From the NCBI RefSeq assembly GCF_000003815.2, contig NC_049997.1:13855533-13919532 (forward strand): 64,000 nucleotides of DNA, given 5' to 3'. This DNA comes from Branchiostoma floridae. Lineage: Eukaryota > Chordata > Leptocardii > Amphioxiformes > Branchiostomatidae. The position numbers were made by a program, and so were the translations under genes. This document shows, one piece after another, positions 61,132 to 64,000 of this stretch (its first letter is position 1; each line of letters begins with the position of its first letter). The notes beneath the pieces are model-generated. The model ran no database searches. It was given only the letters and a program-made list of their open reading frames with translations, and was not told the origin of the DNA.

Positions 61132-63684
61132 ATGTCATATTCATATGTACCTACCAGACCTTCAACACCACCAAATATGTTATTTCTTCTGGGTCTCGCC
61201 ATTTTACTTGTAAATTTAGTACACACTGGCAATTCAGCGGCAATTTCAGAACTGATAGTTCTTGGGTGTGATGTCGACATTGCTCAGTTTTCCGTCACAA
61301 TGCACTGTGATAACAAAGGCTTAACTAGTGTTCCTACAGAGCTACCAAGCTCACTCTTTGACCTTCAACTTCCCAACAACGCCATAACTACATTCCCGTG
61401 CATAACCCTACCGTATTTGAACAAGATTGTCCTGAGAAACAACAGTATCAAACATTTTCCGTGGAAGTGTCTAAAGAACATGCCGAGATTGTTTCTTTTA
61501 GATTTGTCAAAAAATAAACTCGTCTGTATCAACCTCTTTCCAGTCAAGACTTTAGTGCCGAACCTCAAAGACTTGAACATTTCTTACAACAATCTTAGAA
61601 CTTTATCCTCCTGTGATCTTGGAACGGACAGTGCTCGTGCAAGTAGTTCGGTGATGTCATATTCAGTGAGCATGGGGGGAAACTCTCTCCACTGCGACTG
61701 TAACATAGCTTGGCTCATCAGCGCTGCCAAGACAGCTCAACGCTGCAAAATCGAAATATCAGAATTTTGTTTTGACTTAATGTCAAACAATATCATGGGA
61801 CTTGAGTTGTACAAGCACCTGTCCCTGTACCGTTGTGAAACTCCCGTTAATATAGCTGGTGCGGAGATCCATAGACTGGACGTGTCTGTGTGCTTTACAG
61901 GGAGAAACACAGGTCTGAATGAAACACTAAATCTGAACCAACCCTGCTCCCTGAACAACCACTGTACCACAGATAGCTATGATGGCTCTGCCTCGACCAC
62001 GGTCCTGAGTACAACTCTGTCGGTACTCCAAACAAGTACTAAGGAACTATCACAAACTAGTAAAGCGCCTAAACCACACCAGACAATAAAATATAGCGCT
62101 TCTCCCAATGTAGATAGCTCTTTCGTTACCAATGCTTTTACAGCAACAAGAAAAAGAGCAACAAAAACAAAAACAACATCAACAAGTATAGAAGACGACA
62201 TACACTCTGTATCGGGAATGACAGAAAAGAGTAATCAGACTTTAAAAAAGTCATCTCCGCCACCCGTTGCTATGGTTTCAGGATGGATACTGACTCTCAT
62301 AATTATCATAGTAGTTGTCGTTGTCTGTGGTTCAGTATTAGCTGCAGTTTTTGTCGTGATGAGGAAACGAATGGTTGCTAAAACTCCCTCACATTTTTAC
62401 GTGGTGGATGGTCACATTGTAAACAGTCCTCAAGGACACACCAACCAGTGTAACGGGGTTGATGATCAGAAAGGCTGTAGGAGTAGTCAAAGAAAAGATC
62501 CCCGCACTTATGACGACACACCTGGCGACGTCACGCCTTACGTAAAGTCGTACACTTTCGACGTACCGCAGTATCATCTTGGTGATGTTCCATTCGACAC
62601 GAGTACAAGTGTAATGCGTAAAAAGCGACCTGACAGCCACGTGAACAAGATGGCGGTTAACACTCCCATATCTAACAACATTCAAACAAACCAGTATGAT
62701 GATAAGAAAGGTTGTATCGAAGATTTAGACCATATCTATGAAACTATACCCCAGAAAATTCGTCCATCAAATCACCTTGGTGATATCAAAGCATTGCGAA
62801 GTAAGCAAATTGACAAAAAAGCCTCAGGCAGTCACGTACACAACAGAGCAGCTAGCCAAGTTGTAAAAAAGACTCCCAGACGCAAAATTAGTAATAAGAA
62901 AGACCAGTTTGATGGTAAGAAAGGGTGCAGTGGAGATTCAGAAACAGATTACGATTCCCACACGTATGAAACTATACCTGAAGGATTGGGAGATTATAGG
63001 AAGGCACATGCACCCGATGTTCCCCAATGTCATATTGGTAATATTCCAAATGATATCAACAGGGTGATGCGTAGGATGCTACTGGACAAAAATTACGTAC
63101 AAAACATGGAAGCCAGACAATCTGTGGCCAGTACTTCCAATCCTCAGGTTAACAATAACAGTCAGAGAAACCAGTTTGATTACCAAAAAGGCTGTAGCAA
63201 AGATATACACGCAGATTACGATTTATCCTATGAAACTGTACTCAAAAGGATGGAAGCTTACGAGTCACATACTCTCGATGGTCGCCGAAATTATCTTGGT
63301 GATACGGAACTGAATGCTCGTAGGAAGCAAATTGACAAAAGCGCCCCAAGTGTTCACACACGAAACATTGCTGCCAGACAATCCAGTGAAAATTTAGAAT
63401 CAGATTACGACTCCTGCACGTATGAAACCATACCCAAGCAGGTCGAAGCATACGGAGAGTCATATGCTTTCGATGTACCCCAATATAATTTTGATGATGA
63501 GGGTGTTGATATCAAGGCAATACGTGAAGCCCTTGACAAGAATGTCTCACATAATAACCCGAGCAAAACGTCGACTGGCTCAACTGTAAACATTACCACT
63601 AAGAAGGACAAAGTTAATCAGGACAGTTATGGGGATGGTCTGGAAACAGATTCCGATTATTGCACATATGAAACTGTACCCTAG
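61132..63684 (+). CDS. LRR transmembrane receptor 3, intronless, long tail with six tyrosine modules (850 aa)
   Basis: The frame opens at ATG 61132; Met16 (61177) directly precedes the hydrophobic core MLFLLGLAILLVNLV and may be the true start. The ectodomain matches receptors 1 and 2: N-cap, about four LRRs (LNKIVLRNNSIKHF, LFLLDLSKNKLV, LKDLNISYNNLRTL), LRRCT with CDC at 188-190, a Thr-rich stalk, and a membrane helix at about 384-409. The tail of about 440 residues repeats a module: KKGC with acidic residues, then YETIP, then FDVPQYHxGD, then a basic stretch ending near DK. The tyrosines of the YETIP motif are at 460 (degenerate, YDDTP), 536, 612, 700 (YETVL), 764 and 846 (last, cut off by the stop as YETVP), spaced 64-88 residues. 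Module 2 has lost its FDVPQY part. Probably a multi-site phosphotyrosine docking receptor. Confidence 0.9.
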   Translation: MSYSYVPTRPSTPPNMLFLLGLAILLVNLVHTGNSAAISELIVLGCDVDIAQFSVTMHCDNKGLTSVPTELPSSLFDLQLPNNAITTFPCITLPYLNKIVLRNNSIKHFPWKCLKNMPRLFLLDLSKNKLVCINLFPVKTLVPNLKDLNISYNNLRTLSSCDLGTDSARASSSVMSYSVSMGGNSLHCDCNIAWLISAAKTAQRCKIEISEFCFDLMSNNIMGLELYKHLSLYRCETPVNIAGAEIHRLDVSVCFTGRNTGLNETLNLNQPCSLNNHCTTDSYDGSASTTVLSTTLSVLQTSTKELSQTSKAPKPHQTIKYSASPNVDSSFVTNAFTATRKRATKTKTTSTSIEDDIHSVSGMTEKSNQTLKKSSPPPVAMVSGWILTLIIIIVVVVVCGSVLAAVFVVMRKRMVAKTPSHFYVVDGHIVNSPQGHTNQCNGVDDQKGCRSSQRKDPRTYDDTPGDVTPYVKSYTFDVPQYHLGDVPFDTSTSVMRKKRPDSHVNKMAVNTPISNNIQTNQYDDKKGCIEDLDHIYETIPQKIRPSNHLGDIKALRSKQIDKKASGSHVHNRAASQVVKKTPRRKISNKKDQFDGKKGCSGDSETDYDSHTYETIPEGLGDYRKAHAPDVPQCHIGNIPNDINRVMRRMLLDKNYVQNMEARQSVASTSNPQVNNNSQRNQFDYQKGCSKDIHADYDLSYETVLKRMEAYESHTLDGRRNYLGDTELNARRKQIDKSAPSVHTRNIAARQSSENLESDYDSCTYETIPKQVEAYGESYAFDVPQYNFDDEGVDIKAIREALDKNVSHNNPSKTSTGSTVNITTKKDKVNQDSYGDGLETDSDYCTYETVP

Positions 63685-64000
63685 AGAATTGAAATACGAC
63701 GCACAGTCGTCGTAGTGCCTATGTTGATATGCCCACATATTACGTTGCCATTTTATATAAAGCATCCGGACATTCATAAATTCATAGAAATCATGAATGG
63801 TCCCAAATCCCCCTCACCAGACGGTCAGGAAAATTTATTCATATATAGCATTAGATATGAGAGAAAAGGAAATGAAGGCCTCGTCAATGTATAGCATTAT
63901 TTAAGTCGTTATTGTGTCATATTGTTTAACTATTGTTTCTCATATTGTATCATTGTTGTTGTTGTATGTTATGTTTGGATGTCATAGACATATGTTGTCT
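63685..64000. other. 3' flank of LRR receptor 3
   Basis: AT-rich, no AATAAA seen before the window ends; the 3' UTR probably continues beyond. Confidence 0.4.

Overview
This looks like one stretch of a cephalochordate (amphioxus, Branchiostoma-like) nuclear chromosome. The evidence is split genes with GT..AG introns and consistent phases, a GSKIP orthologue, intronless leucine-rich-repeat (LRR) membrane receptors, and a dense load of short inverted-repeat elements, SINEs, LINE tails and microsatellites. One 100-base N gap (24117-24216) is an assembly gap. The species cannot be fixed from the sequence alone.

Layout. 1-8.3 kb: a four-exon minus-strand gene (385 aa, unrecognised) with other candidate minus-strand exons interleaved. 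10.6-11.6 kb: a small two-exon plus-strand gene (152 aa, unrecognised). 12.5-18.5 kb: a transposon graveyard (foldback element, deleted mariner, 1.07-kb terminal-inverted-repeat element, LINE 3' end, SINE). 19.4-31.1 kb: a seven-exon plus-strand gene for a 541-aa type II membrane protein. It joins an FkbM-type methyltransferase domain to what reads as a catalytically decayed NodB/polysaccharide-deacetylase domain. 34.0-36.8 kb: GSKIP on the minus strand, with a tRNA-type and a 5S-rRNA-derived SINE upstream that share one tail. 41.1-63.7 kb: three intronless LRR receptor genes, all plus strand (489, 519 and 850 aa), separated by repeats, tandem duplications and long microsatellites.

The three LRR genes are tandem paralogues. 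Each has a signal peptide, a small LRR ectodomain with an LRRCT cysteine cap, a Ser/Thr-rich stalk, one membrane helix and a cytoplasmic tail built on the motif YETIP...FDVPQYHxGD. The tail motif occurs once in the first gene, twice in the second and six times (one degenerate, one truncated) in the third, so the cytoplasmic signalling module has grown while the ectodomain stayed constant. With the methyltransferase/pseudo-deacetylase fusion, this is the strongest candidate for an undescribed system here.

Exon structures were built by hand from splice motifs and phase agreement. Stretches not listed as genes were read on both strands; they hold repeats or nothing recognisable.
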